A stretch of 64,000 nucleotides of DNA from Nocardia cyriacigeorgica (lineage in GTDB: Bacteria > Actinomycetota > Actinomycetes > Mycobacteriales > Mycobacteriaceae). Below, piece by piece: positions 1-8,086 of this stretch. The notes beneath the pieces were generated by a model. The model was not told where the DNA came from and did no database searches. It saw only the letters and a program-made list of their open reading frames with translations. The DNA lies in the NCBI RefSeq assembly GCF_010858045.1, contig NZ_JAAGVC010000019.1, positions 35,014 through 99,013 of the forward strand. Reading direction: 5' to 3'. The translations under genes were made by a program, and so were the position numbers. The first letter of the stretch is position 1; each line of letters starts with the position of its first letter.

Positions 1-16
1 ACTTACGGATTGCCAT
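1..16 (-). CDS. rplB: 50S ribosomal protein L2, N-terminal fragment (cut by window edge)
   Basis: The reverse strand starts an ORF encoding Met-Ala-Ile-Arg-Lys at position 16, which is the conserved beginning of actinobacterial L2. A purine-rich stretch (GAGAAGAA) sits just upstream. It follows rplW in the usual S10 operon order, and only five codons lie inside the window. Confidence 0.8.
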
Positions 17-49
17 GAGTTCTTCTCTGCTTTCTGGATTCCCAGGCGC

Positions 50-355
50 TTACGCGACCGGGCCTCCGAAGATCTCGATGGGCTTGCTGTCGGCCGAGAT
101 GGTCACGAGCGCGCGCTTGGTGTTCTTGCGCTTGCCGTAACCGAAGCGGGTCCGCTTGCGCTTGCCCTGACGGTTGGCGGTGTTGACGCTGGTGACCTTG
201 ACGCCGAAGACCTTCTCGACGGCGATCTTGATCTGCGTCTTGTTCGAGTCCGGGTGCACAAGGAAGGTGTAGGTACCTTCCTCGATCAGCCCGTAGGACT
301 TCTCCGAGATGACCGGCGCAAGCAGGATGTCGCGGGGGTCGGCGATGGTGGTCAC
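50..355 (-). CDS. rplW: 50S ribosomal protein L23
   Basis: This 101-residue protein is L23, which binds 23S rRNA beside the peptide exit tunnel and docks trigger factor and SRP. The N-terminal ADPRDILLAPVISEKS block and the basic NTANRQGKRKRTR loop are typical of actinobacterial L23, and the length is normal. Translation starts at a GTG whose last bases overlap the TGA of rplD (GTGA), so it should be translationally coupled. It is the fourth gene of the S10 operon, between rplD and rplB. Confidence 0.97.
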   Translation of the reverse strand: MTTIADPRDILLAPVISEKSYGLIEEGTYTFLVHPDSNKTQIKIAVEKVFGVKVTSVNTANRQGKRKRTRFGYGKRKNTKRALVTISADSKPIEIFGGPVA

Positions 356-1032
356 TTGCTCTCCTCCTGTGCCGCCTCAGCCGGCCCGTGCACGAAGGCG
401 TTCAGGGCCTCGACGCTGAACACGACTTCGTCGCTTTCCAGCACGTCGTAGGTGTTGAGCTGATCCGGCGCGATCGGGTGCACGAACTCGAGGTTCTGCA
501 CGCTCTTCCAGGCCGCGATGTCCTCACGACCGAGCACGACCAGGAACTTCTTCCGGTCCGACAGCTCGGACAGGAAGGTCTTCGCGGTCTTGGTCGACGG
601 GGTCTGGCCCGCGACCAGTTCGCTGATCACGTGGATCCGCTCGTTGCGCGCGCGGTCCGACAGCGCTCCGCGCAGTGCGGCGCGGATCATCTTCTTCGGG
701 GTCCGCTGGCTGTAGTCGCGCGGCTTCGGGCCGTGCACGGTGCCACCACCGGCGAACTGCGGCGCGCGGGTCGAGCCCTGACGGGCGCGGCCGGTGCCCT
801 TCTGCCGGTACGGCTTCTTGCCACCACCGCGGACTTCACCGCGGGTCTTGGTGGAGTGCGTGCCCTGACGCGCGGCGGCGAGCTGGGCAACGACCACCTG
901 GTGCATCAGCGCGATGTTGGCGGTGGTGTCGAAGATCTCCGCGGGGAGTTCGACGGTGCCGTTGGTCTTGCCACCCAGTTCCTTGACCGGCAGGGTCAGG
1001 TTGGTCTTCTTCTCAGTGCTCACAGCGCTCAT
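352..1032 (-). CDS. rplD: 50S ribosomal protein L4
   Basis: This 226-residue protein is L4, an early-assembly 23S rRNA binder whose extended loop lines the exit tunnel. The loop is visible as the basic, glycine-rich GGGKKPYRQKGTGRARQGS segment, and the length is normal for actinobacteria. The ATG overlaps the rplC stop codon (ATGA), indicating coupling within the S10 operon. In enteric bacteria L4 also represses the S10 operon; whether it does so here cannot be told from sequence. Confidence 0.97.
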   Translation of the reverse strand: MSAVSTEKKTNLTLPVKELGGKTNGTVELPAEIFDTTANIALMHQVVVAQLAAARQGTHSTKTRGEVRGGGKKPYRQKGTGRARQGSTRAPQFAGGGTVHGPKPRDYSQRTPKKMIRAALRGALSDRARNERIHVISELVAGQTPSTKTAKTFLSELSDRKKFLVVLGREDIAAWKSVQNLEFVHPIAPDQLNTYDVLESDEVVFSVEALNAFVHGPAEAAQEESK

Positions 1033-1694
1033 GCGTGCGCACCACCCTTCACGGCGCTCTTGACGATCACGACGCCGCCCTTGCGACCCGGGATCGCACC
1101 CTTGATCAGCAGCAGGCCGTTCTCGGCGTCGACCTTGTGAACCGAGAGGTTCTGCGTGGTGACGCGGTCGTTACCCATGCGGCCCGACATGCGCATGCCC
1201 TTGAACACGCGGCCGGGGGTGGCGCAGCCACCGATGGAACCCGGGCGACGGTGCACGGCCTGCGCACCGTGGGAGGCACCCTGGCCACGGAAGCCGTGGC
1301 GCTTCATGGTGCCGGCGAAGCCCTTGCCCTTGCTGGTGCCGGTGACGTCGACGTAGGTGCCCTCTTCGAAGACATCGGCGGAAAGCTCCTGGCCGACCTC
1401 GAAGGAGGAGGCGTCGGCGACGCGGATCTCCGCGATGTGCCGACGCGGGGTGACGCCTGCCTTGGCGAACTGGCCGGAGACCGGCTTGTTCACCTTGCGC
1501 GGGTCGATCGCGCCGAAGGCGAGCTGCACGGCGCTGTAGCCGTCGCGCTCTTCGGTGCGGATCTGGGTGACGACGTTCGGTCCGGCCTTGATGACGGTCA
1601 CCGGGACGACGCGGTTCTTCTCGTCGAACACCTGGGTCATGCCGAGCTTGGTGCCCAGGATGCCGGCCGCTGGCCTGTTCTTGTTATCAGTCAT
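1029..1694 (-). CDS. rplC: 50S ribosomal protein L3
   Basis: L3 is an early-assembly protein whose extension reaches the peptidyl transferase centre. The N-terminal GILGTKLGMTQVFDE and the central GTSKGKGFAG and FRGQGASHGAQ segments are diagnostic. I chose the ATG at 1694 (221 residues, MTDNKNRP...), which matches the usual start in related genera and has a G-rich site upstream. An in-frame GTG at 1712 overlapping the rpsJ stop (GTGA) would add six residues and is the alternative. Confidence 0.95.
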   Translation of the reverse strand: MTDNKNRPAAGILGTKLGMTQVFDEKNRVVPVTVIKAGPNVVTQIRTEERDGYSAVQLAFGAIDPRKVNKPVSGQFAKAGVTPRRHIAEIRVADASSFEVGQELSADVFEEGTYVDVTGTSKGKGFAGTMKRHGFRGQGASHGAQAVHRRPGSIGGCATPGRVFKGMRMSGRMGNDRVTTQNLSVHKVDAENGLLLIKGAIPGRKGGVVIVKSAVKGGAHA

Positions 1695-1708
1695 GTCTCG
1701 AGTCCCCG

Positions 1709-2014
1709 TCACTGAATGTTGACGTCGACGCTGGCCGGCAGGTCGATACGCATGAGCGCGTCGACCGTCTTCGGCGTCGGGTCGAGGATGTCGATCAGCC
1801 GCTTGTGCGTACGCATCTCGAAGTGCTCGCGCGAGTCCTTGTACTTGTGCGGCGAACGGATGACGCAGTACACGTTCTTCTCGGTCGGCAACGGCACCGG
1901 CCCGACGACCCGGGCCCCAGTGCGGGTCACCGTCTCGACGATCTTGCGCGCAGACGCGTCGATCGCCTCGTGGTCATAGGCCTTGAGCCTGATGCGGATC
2001 TTCTGTCCCGCCAC
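1709..2014 (-). CDS. rpsJ: 30S ribosomal protein S10 (NusE)
   Basis: This 101-residue protein is S10, a 30S head protein that also acts as NusE in transcription antitermination. The sequence IRIRLKAYDHEAIDASARKI and the length are fully typical. It starts at a GTG with an AAGGAC ribosome-binding site about 10 bases upstream. It is the first gene of the S10 operon, and a small leader hairpin lies just upstream. Confidence 0.98.
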   Translation of the reverse strand: MAGQKIRIRLKAYDHEAIDASARKIVETVTRTGARVVGPVPLPTEKNVYCVIRSPHKYKDSREHFEMRTHKRLIDILDPTPKTVDALMRIDLPASVDVNIQ

Positions 2015-2049
2015 GCTAAGTGTCCTTTTCTCCGCTTTCGTTCGTGATC

Positions 2050-2066
2050 CGGAAGCTGGGCTTCCG
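2050..2066 (-). other. Leader hairpin upstream of rpsJ
   Basis: A perfect 7-bp inverted repeat (CGGAAGC/GCTTCCG, 3-nt loop) lies about 36 bases before the rpsJ start, in the presumed 5' UTR of the S10 operon. It could be a leader structure; no T-run follows it. Elsewhere in the rpsJ-DUF4442 gap (2015-2475) I see no further small gene and no confident -35/-10 pair for rpsJ. Confidence 0.4.
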
Positions 2067-2447
2067 TACCACCCTCATTGGCACAGTCCGAACACACGAA
2101 GACGTCTCAGGGAGACCACGACCGGGACGCACCCAGTCTTCGCCGCTGTTCATCTGTCATGGTTCTCCGGTCCACGCGGTCGGGCGTGTCGCCCGCCCGC
2201 TCATTCCTCGGCCCCGGAAATCACTCCATGTCAGGCTCGGAACACTGTCCCGGACGTACCCACACCGAAAACGGTGAGGTACACGATTGGTACTGCCTGC
2301 CCCACCCGACCAACCGTTTCAGGAAACGGGCACGGGCCGGTGCAAGGCAACCCGAACAGTATGCCCGAACCCCCCGGCCCGATCAAATCGGGGTCGCCGC
2401 GCCCGGGAAAACCGGCCTGACGTGCATCGTCGCAGCCTACTACCGGC

Positions 2448-2471
2448 CTATCTTACCGCAGAGTAAGATAG
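2448..2471. promoter_or_regulatory. Perfect inverted repeat (operator) overlapping the DUF4442 promoter
   Basis: Two perfect 9-bp arms (CTATCTTAC at 2448-2456 and GTAAGATAG at 2463-2471) flank a 6-base spacer, ending 5 bases before the ATG at 2476. The right arm contains TAAGAT (2464-2469), placed as a -10 box for a leaderless transcript. By symmetry the left arm gives the same box on the other strand, facing the S10 operon. A dimeric repressor (TetR-like) bound here would block the -10 box. Confidence 0.6.
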
Positions 2472-2475
2472 CCGC

Positions 2476-2952
2476 ATGACCACAGAGACCGTGACCTATC
2501 GCGGCTGGAAGAAGTTGCCGGACAATCGCCTGGGCCACACCCTGTTCTCGCTCGGCATGGTGGCGCGGGTGCCCTTCTTCGGCACCGTGCTACCGAACGT
2601 CGTGCGGCTGGAGCCGGGATTGTGCGAGGTCACCTCGCCGAAATGGTTCGGCATCCACAACCACCTCGGCACCTTTCACGCCATCGCGGCGTGCAATCTG
2701 GCCGAAGTCGCCATGGGCATGCTCAGCGAGGCCACCGTGCCGACCACCCACCGGTGGATTCCCAAGGCGATGAACGTGCAGTACCTGGCCAAGGCGGAGA
2801 CCGGGTTGCGCGCGGTGGCCAAGCTGCCCGAGATCCCCGATTTCGACTCGATCGTCGAAGGAACCGAGGTGATGGTGCCGGTGTCGATCTATGACAAGCA
2901 CGGCCTCGAGGTCGTGCACGCCGACATCACCACCTGGGTCACCCCGAAGTAG
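2476..2952 (+). CDS. DUF4442 hotdog-fold protein
   Basis: This 158-residue protein resembles the DUF4442 family (hotdog fold, related to acyl-CoA thioesterases). Supporting features are the N-terminal helix and the GIHNHLGTFHAIAACNLAEVAMG segment, which corresponds to the conserved hotdog helix with its HNHxGTxHA motif. The family is common in actinomycetes and is assumed to act on acyl-CoA or acyl thioesters, but its substrate is unknown. The gene stands alone, divergent from the S10 operon and convergent with the lipase. The ATG lies directly after a strong palindrome with no ribosome-binding site, so a leaderless message is likely. Confidence 0.8.
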   Translation: MTTETVTYRGWKKLPDNRLGHTLFSLGMVARVPFFGTVLPNVVRLEPGLCEVTSPKWFGIHNHLGTFHAIAACNLAEVAMGMLSEATVPTTHRWIPKAMNVQYLAKAETGLRAVAKLPEIPDFDSIVEGTEVMVPVSIYDKHGLEVVHADITTWVTPK

Positions 2953-2956
2953 GGCA

Positions 2957-2973
2957 GGCCCGGCGGCCGGGCC
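2957..2973. terminator. Bidirectional hairpin between convergent genes
   Basis: A perfect all-GC 7-bp stem (GGCCCGG/CCGGGCC, loop CGG) lies in the 30-base gap between the DUF4442 and lipase stop codons. It has no T-tract, as is common for actinobacterial terminators. Confidence 0.5.
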
Positions 2974-2982
2974 GGCCGCTGC

Positions 2983-3936
2983 TCAGCAGGGCAGCGGGCG
3001 GTCGCGGCCGTCAAGCGCATTGGCGACGGCGGTGATCGCGCGGGCGTCGGCGAGCATGGCGCTGTGATCGGCCTTGTCGGCCGGGCAGCCGTCCTGCAAC
3101 CAGATATTGCGGTCGTCGGCGTCGGGCTGGGCGAGCAGCGCGGTGTCGGTGGGAGTGATCACGGTGTCGGCGCGGGACGCGATGGCGGTGTAGCGGATGC
3201 CTGGCAGGGTCTCGCCGCCGGCGTTGAGCCGGTGCAGCAGGGGTGAGCCCGCCGCCTGCTGCGCACCAGGGGTGCCGAAGACCTGGGTGGCGATCTGCCC
3301 GTCGGCCAGCCCGAGCGAGGCGAGATCCGGATACATCTCGCGCAGGCCGTCCCAGGTGGTGCCCCGGTACGGAGTGCCGAGCGTGACCACGGTCGCGATA
3401 TCGGCACCGCCGCGTTCGCGCAGGTACTGCCGGATCACCGTGCCACCGGTGGAATGGCCCACCAGGGCGAGGCGCGGGGCGCCGGTGCGTTCGCGCACGG
3501 TGCGCACCACATCGGCGAGCTCATCGGCCATGTTCTCGATCGAGGCCACTCCCCATACCGGGCGACCGGACAGCGCCGCACCCACCGGGCCGACGCCGAC
3601 CGAGGAGCCCGCGTGCCCGCTGACCGCATCGACCAGAGCGGGGCCCTGACCCAGATTCGCCGCGAACACACAGTGCCCTTCGCCGCGCAGCGCGGGCGCG
3701 AGCACACCGAAGCTGCGGGTGATGTCGGTACCGGAGCCGTGCACCAGCAGCACCGGCTCCCGATTCGGCGCGAGCACACACCCGGAATCGTTGGCGCCGG
3801 CCAGCGGCGGAAGAAAGACCTGGGCCGTCCCGGAGGGGGCGAGAGTGATCGCCGCGAATGCGACGGTCGTCACTACGACAGCGAGGCGGGCTGCTCCTCG
3901 GACCAGCGGACCGAGGGTCGATTTTCCGATGCGCAT
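2983..3936 (-). CDS. Secreted lipase / alpha-beta hydrolase (Lipase_2-like)
   Basis: This 317-residue protein has a basic N-terminus and a hydrophobic stretch (residues 13-38) ending in an alanine-type signal-peptidase site, so it should be exported. The hydrolase core shows the oxyanion segment LLVHGSG (63-69), the nucleophile elbow GHSTGG with Ser162, and plausible Asp257 and His291 to complete the triad. Cys53, Cys89, Cys284 and Cys317 could form disulfides. The layout resembles triacylglycerol lipases of the Lipase_2 family. The ATG lies one base past the TGA of the upstream mycolyltransferase gene, so the two are probably co-transcribed and coupled. The substrate is not predictable. Confidence 0.8.
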   Translation of the reverse strand: MRIGKSTLGPLVRGAARLAVVVTTVAFAAITLAPSGTAQVFLPPLAGANDSGCVLAPNREPVLLVHGSGTDITRSFGVLAPALRGEGHCVFAANLGQGPALVDAVSGHAGSSVGVGPVGAALSGRPVWGVASIENMADELADVVRTVRERTGAPRLALVGHSTGGTVIRQYLRERGGADIATVVTLGTPYRGTTWDGLREMYPDLASLGLADGQIATQVFGTPGAQQAAGSPLLHRLNAGGETLPGIRYTAIASRADTVITPTDTALLAQPDADDRNIWLQDGCPADKADHSAMLADARAITAVANALDGRDRPLPC

Positions 3937-3937
3937 G

Positions 3938-4948
3938 TCATATCCCCAGGGCCGGAGCCAGCGTCGGCCAGGAATCCTTCAGCGCGTCCTGCCAGTATCC
4001 CCAGGAATGGGTGCCATCGGGCCGGAAGTTGTAGGTGGCCGGAATTCCGAGATCATTCAGCCGGTCCTGCATATTGTGCGAGCAGTAATTCGTCGCGGCC
4101 TCGATGATGCCGCCGAGCACGATTTGATTCGCGAAAAGCCATGGGCCTTCCAATGAATACTTGCCGCCGTATTGGTCGTACATACCCGGCAGGCCGCTTC
4201 CGCTGGAAATGTAGAGCGCTTTTCCGCGCAGGCCCTCGGCCTGGACATAGGGGTCGTTGGCGGCCCAGGCCGGATCGCTCGGCGGGCCGTACATGTTGTC
4301 CTTGTCGGCCAGGCCCCACTCTTCGATGGTGAGCCGCACGAACTCCTGCCCGGCCGGATCGCTGATCTGCGCGCATCCGCTGTAGGCGGCCGCCGCGTCG
4401 TACAGATCGCCGGTGGTTGCCGCGAGCGCCAGACTGCTGGTACCGGACATGGAGAATCCCGCGATGCCGTTGCGACCGTTGCTGCCGAGGTATTCGTCGA
4501 TCAGCGGCGGCAGCTCGCTGGTGAGGAAGGTCTTCCACTTCTGCTTGCCCAGCCGCGGATCATCGGTGCGCCAGTCGGCGTAGTAGCTGAACATGCCGCC
4601 GATCGGCGAGACCGCGTGCACGTTCTTGTCGGCGAGGAAGTCGAGCACATCGGTCTTGGTCCCCCAATTGGCGCCGTCCACGCCGCCGCCCGCGCCCAGC
4701 AGCAGATACAGCACCGGCCGCGGCGCGCCGGTATCGGCCGCCTTCATCACTTCGACCGGAATATCGAGATCCATCGCCGCCGAATGCACGGTGAGGGTGA
4801 CATTGCGGGCGTCGCGCTCGGATACCGAAACAATCGACGATGCCGCGCGGGATTCCGTCGGCTCGGCGGACGCCGAGACGGGAAGGATCGCGGTCGCGGT
4901 GACGGCGGCAGCCAGCAGCCCGAGCTGGCGGAGGTATCGGCCTCTCAT
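3938..4948 (-). CDS. Secreted mycolyltransferase (antigen 85-type esterase)
   Basis: This antigen-85-family protein transfers mycolic acids onto trehalose or arabinogalactan outside the membrane. I start it at the ATG at 4948 (336 residues), which directly gives a signal peptide (residues 1-28, VSASA/EP); the reading frame continues upstream without signal-peptide character. The triad is readable: Ser166 in GFSMSG, an acidic residue near Glu283 (GGIIEAATN) and His314 in GTHSWGYW. The fold elements LYLLLGAGGG and YSGCAQ also match. It overlaps functionally with the lipase that follows one base downstream. A paralogue lies at 14260-15330; the two are similar along their whole length. Confidence 0.88.
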   Translation of the reverse strand: MRGRYLRQLGLLAAAVTATAILPVSASAEPTESRAASSIVSVSERDARNVTLTVHSAAMDLDIPVEVMKAADTGAPRPVLYLLLGAGGGVDGANWGTKTDVLDFLADKNVHAVSPIGGMFSYYADWRTDDPRLGKQKWKTFLTSELPPLIDEYLGSNGRNGIAGFSMSGTSSLALAATTGDLYDAAAAYSGCAQISDPAGQEFVRLTIEEWGLADKDNMYGPPSDPAWAANDPYVQAEGLRGKALYISSGSGLPGMYDQYGGKYSLEGPWLFANQIVLGGIIEAATNYCSHNMQDRLNDLGIPATYNFRPDGTHSWGYWQDALKDSWPTLAPALGI

Positions 4949-5152
4949 GATGTCCCTTCTGCATGTGGAACACCTCGATGCTCCGAAGGCAACGCTATGT
5001 TGCGGCACAACAACTTTCACGACTGGAATTGCGGGGACACCAGAAATGGGGGCAGCCGCCGGGGCCGTGGCAGCGGAATTCGGACCGATTCGAATTTCTC
5101 TGTAACACCGACACTTTGCCCGCCGATATATCGCGGCACACGCGCGCGATGG

Positions 5153-5182
5153 TTGCGTCGGCGCCTCGGGTGCGGTTTGAAT
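5153..5182 (+). promoter_or_regulatory. Promoter of the lycopene-cyclase-family gene (leaderless)
   Basis: TTGCGT (5153-5158) and TTGAAT (5177-5182) are separated by 18 bases, and the ATG at 5189 is 7 bases past the -10 box, with no ribosome-binding site. This fits a leaderless transcript. The rest of the 4949-5188 divergent gap shows only a weak repeat around TGTTGCGGCACAACA near 5000. Confidence 0.45.
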
Positions 5183-5188
5183 GCCTCT

Positions 5189-6385
5189 ATGGCAGTCAGC
5201 GCGGTTCACAATGTCGACGTGTGCGTCGTCGGCCTCGGCCCGACCGGCCGGGCGCTGGCACACCGCGCCGAAGCCGCCGCCTTGTCCGTCGCCGCGATCG
5301 ACCCCCGCCCCGACCGGCTGTGGCCGCCCACCTACTCCTGTTGGGTGGACGAGCTGCCCGAATGGCTACCGCAGAGCGCCATCGCGACCCGGATCGAGGC
5401 ACCCACCGTCTGGGCCAGGACCGAACACCGCATCCAACGGCCGTACTGCGTGCTGTCCAAGCCCGGCCTGCGCGAGGCGCTGCCGCTGGATCCGGCGCGC
5501 GTGCGCGCCGGGCGTGCCGTACGGGTGGAACCGCATGTGGTGGAACTGGCCGACGGATCGCTCATCTCCGCCGACGTCGTCGTCGATACCAGGGGCCTGC
5601 CCACCCTCGGCTCGCGTCGCGCCGCCAGCGCGCACGGCATCTTCGTCGACGCCGAGACCGCGGCGCCGATGGTGACCGACGGCGAGGGCCTGCTGCTGGA
5701 CTGGCGGCCGGAGAACGGCGCGAGCAACGACGAGCCGCCCTCGTTCCTGTACTCGGTCCCGCTCGGTGACGGCACGGTGATCTTCGAGGAGACCAGCCTC
5801 GGGCTGCGCGGTGGCATGCCGCAGCACGAACTACGCAAACGCACCCTCAACCGGCTCGCCGCGCACGGTATCCGGCTCACCGGCAGCGAGCCGACCGAGG
5901 CGGCGCACTATCCGCTGGATCAGCCGCCGCCGAAGAAGGGCACCGGCCGGGTGATTCCGTTCGGTTCGCGCGGCGGGATGATGCACCCGTGCACCGGCTA
6001 CAGCGTCGCCGATTCGCTGGCGCTGGTGGATACGGCGGTCGCGGCGATCCAACAGGGCCGTGATCCGATCGCCGCGCTGTGGTCGCCGCGGGCGCGGCTG
6101 GTCTATTGGATGCGGATGCGCGGGCTGTGGGGGTTGGGCCGGCTGACGACCGAGCAGTCCATCGCCATGTTCGAGGCCTTCTTCACCGCCTCACCGCGTG
6201 GGCAACGGGCGCTGCTGTCGGCGCACGACGATTACACCGCGCTCGGCGCCGTCCTGGTCAATACCGTCGCCCACACCTGGCCCTTCCGCTGGCGCTACGA
6301 CCTGGTCGGCTGGACCAACCGCAACCGCTGGGTGGGCTACGAGTACGAGCCCGCGCCCAGCCCCGAAACCCCGCGCATCGGCTGA
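5189..6385 (+). CDS. Lycopene cyclase-family FAD protein
   Basis: This 398-residue flavoprotein starts with a Rossmann dinucleotide fold (VCVVGLGPTG, residues 11-20) and carries the family's later motifs: VVDTRGLP in the middle and GGMMHPCTGYSVADS near residue 270, where lycopene beta/epsilon cyclases bind FAD and substrate. Lycopene cyclases close the ends of lycopene without net redox change, using reduced FAD. No other carotenoid gene (crtE, crtB, crtI) is nearby, so the true substrate is uncertain. The start was chosen because the long frame upstream overlaps the antisense of the mycolyltransferase gene and has no protein-like sequence. Confidence 0.78.
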   Translation: MAVSAVHNVDVCVVGLGPTGRALAHRAEAAALSVAAIDPRPDRLWPPTYSCWVDELPEWLPQSAIATRIEAPTVWARTEHRIQRPYCVLSKPGLREALPLDPARVRAGRAVRVEPHVVELADGSLISADVVVDTRGLPTLGSRRAASAHGIFVDAETAAPMVTDGEGLLLDWRPENGASNDEPPSFLYSVPLGDGTVIFEETSLGLRGGMPQHELRKRTLNRLAAHGIRLTGSEPTEAAHYPLDQPPPKKGTGRVIPFGSRGGMMHPCTGYSVADSLALVDTAVAAIQQGRDPIAALWSPRARLVYWMRMRGLWGLGRLTTEQSIAMFEAFFTASPRGQRALLSAHDDYTALGAVLVNTVAHTWPFRWRYDLVGWTNRNRWVGYEYEPAPSPETPRIG

Positions 6386-6401
6386 GAAGCCGACCGCAGG
6401 A

Positions 6402-7274
6402 TCAGGCCCCCGTCTCGGCGGCGCGCCGGTAGCCGCGCACCGCCGGGTACGCGAACACGATGACGATGCCGACGGTCCACAGCAGCGTCTTGATCATCGG
6501 TTCGGCCACCGGACCGCCGTAGGACAGCCCACGCATGGCGTCGATGGCGCAGCTCATCGGCTGATTCGCCACCACGTCCTGCAACCACACCGGGTAGGCG
6601 TAGACCGGGACGAAGCCGGAGTTGAAGAACATCAGCAGCGTATTGATGATGCCGATGACGTTGACCAGCATGACGCCCTCGGTGAGCGTGGCCAGCGCCG
6701 TGACGAACACCGCGAACCCGACGCCGAACAACACCGGAATGCCGATCAACGCCAGCGCCGCCACCGGCCCCTGATCGAACCGGAACCCGATGCAGAAGCC
6801 CACCGCGATCACGAACAGCGTGGTGATCAGGACCCGGATGGCCTCGGCGAACAGCCGGCCGGTCAGACCAGCGGCCCGGTGCACCGGCATGGTCCAGAAC
6901 CGGCCGAGCAGTCCGGTGGCCTTCTCGGTCTTGAAGCCGAGCGCGCTCACCACCGCGCCCGCCATGGCGGCCACCAGGGTGATCATCGGGACGGTGCCGT
7001 AGACGCTGGGTTTGCCGGTGGCGTTGGTGATCGAATCGCCGAGCACGATCCAGAACATCAGCAGCGTCAGCGCCGGGTACAGGATGGTCTGGATGGTGGT
7101 CGCTGGATCGCGCGCCCACACCAGCAGCAGCCGCTTGGTCTGGATCAGGCTGTGGGTCCACCAATTACCGAGCGAGCGTTCCGAGCGCGCGCGCACGGTC
7201 GGCAGCGGGGTGTTCCACCCGGTGTCCGGCGCCTCGGTCACCTCGGTGTCCGCGGTTGTCTCGACTGAACTCAT
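6402..7274 (-). CDS. ABC transporter permease (DrrB/ABC-2 type), second subunit
   Basis: This 290-residue protein has a charged cytoplasmic N-terminus followed by about six hydrophobic segments (for example TILYPALTLLMFWIVLGDSI and TLFVIAVGFCIGFRF), typical of ABC-2 permeases of the daunorubicin-resistance family. The start is the ATG at 7274, which overlaps the TGA of the upstream permease (ATGA). With the adjoining permease and ATPase it should form a heterodimeric exporter for lipophilic compounds or lipids. It is convergent with the lycopene-cyclase-family gene, 16 bases away. Confidence 0.85.
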   Translation of the reverse strand: MSSVETTADTEVTEAPDTGWNTPLPTVRARSERSLGNWWTHSLIQTKRLLLVWARDPATTIQTILYPALTLLMFWIVLGDSITNATGKPSVYGTVPMITLVAAMAGAVVSALGFKTEKATGLLGRFWTMPVHRAAGLTGRLFAEAIRVLITTLFVIAVGFCIGFRFDQGPVAALALIGIPVLFGVGFAVFVTALATLTEGVMLVNVIGIINTLLMFFNSGFVPVYAYPVWLQDVVANQPMSCAIDAMRGLSYGGPVAEPMIKTLLWTVGIVIVFAYPAVRGYRRAAETGA

Positions 7275-8086
7275 GACCGCCTCACGCTCGCCCACACCGC
7301 CAGCGGCGCGAAGACCACCGCCGCGCCGATCAACCACACCAGCGGCACCCACAGCACCTGCCAGGTCACGCCGTCGGCGGCCATATCGCGCAATGCGAAC
7401 GACAGCTGCGAGATCGGCTGGTTGCGCACGAACGGCCGGATCCACTCCGGGAACCCGGACTCCGGCACGAACCCGCAGGAGAGCATGCCGAAGATCAGCG
7501 TGGGCAGGGTCAGCGCCTGGCTCAGCGATTCCGGGCTCTTGGTCAGGCTGCCGAGGGCGTCGGCGCCCAGCGACAGCACGACGCTGATGGCCAGCGAGAA
7601 CACACAGAACAAGATCGCCTGGCCCCAGCCGGCCTCGAACCGGAACCCGATGATGTGGCCGTAGATCAGGGCCGCGGTCAACGAGCACACCGACCGCACC
7701 ACACCGGCACTGATCCGTGCCGACAGCGGCACCAGTGTGCCGATGGGCATGGTCTGCAACCGGGTGCTGAGCCCGGTCAACGCCTCGAACGCCGACAGCT
7801 GAGCGTTCGACATCATGGTGAACGCCATCGTCTGCAACACGATGATCGGCATGACGAACTGGGCGTAATCGATGCCCTGGAACTTCATCACGTACCGCAG
7901 CGGCAGATAGAAGCCGAGGGTGAACACCAGCGGGGTGATGATCGCGACGATCAACTCCCCCTTGGTGGCCATGGTCCAGATGATGCGGCCGGTCAGCGCG
8001 CGCCACTGGGCGAACGAGGACAGCTTGGCGACGGGCAGTTCGGCGAACAGTTGGGCGCCGCCTGCCTCGGTGGTGGCAACACTCAC
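7271..8086 (-). CDS. ABC transporter permease (DrrB/ABC-2 type), first subunit
   Basis: This 271-residue permease starts at a GTG that overlaps the ATPase stop codon (GTGA). It has about six hydrophobic segments, beginning with ELIVAIITPLVFTLGFYLPL, and the C-terminal FVPESGFPEWIRPFVRNQPIS loop found in DrrB/ABC-2 permeases, also seen in its partner as FVPVYAYPVWLQDVVANQP. The two permeases are therefore paralogues that probably pair. The substrate is unknown; export of the NRPS product from the locus 6 kb away is possible but unsupported. Confidence 0.85.
   Translation of the reverse strand: MSVATTEAGGAQLFAELPVAKLSSFAQWRALTGRIIWTMATKGELIVAIITPLVFTLGFYLPLRYVMKFQGIDYAQFVMPIIVLQTMAFTMMSNAQLSAFEALTGLSTRLQTMPIGTLVPLSARISAGVVRSVCSLTAALIYGHIIGFRFEAGWGQAILFCVFSLAISVVLSLGADALGSLTKSPESLSQALTLPTLIFGMLSCGFVPESGFPEWIRPFVRNQPISQLSFALRDMAADGVTWQVLWVPLVWLIGAAVVFAPLAVWASVRRS

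Noticed and set aside
4949..5263. N-terminal extension of the mycolyltransferase frame to 5263.
   Set aside because: The extension overlaps the divergent lycopene-cyclase gene, has no signal-peptide character, and the ATG at 4948 gives a proper signal peptide.
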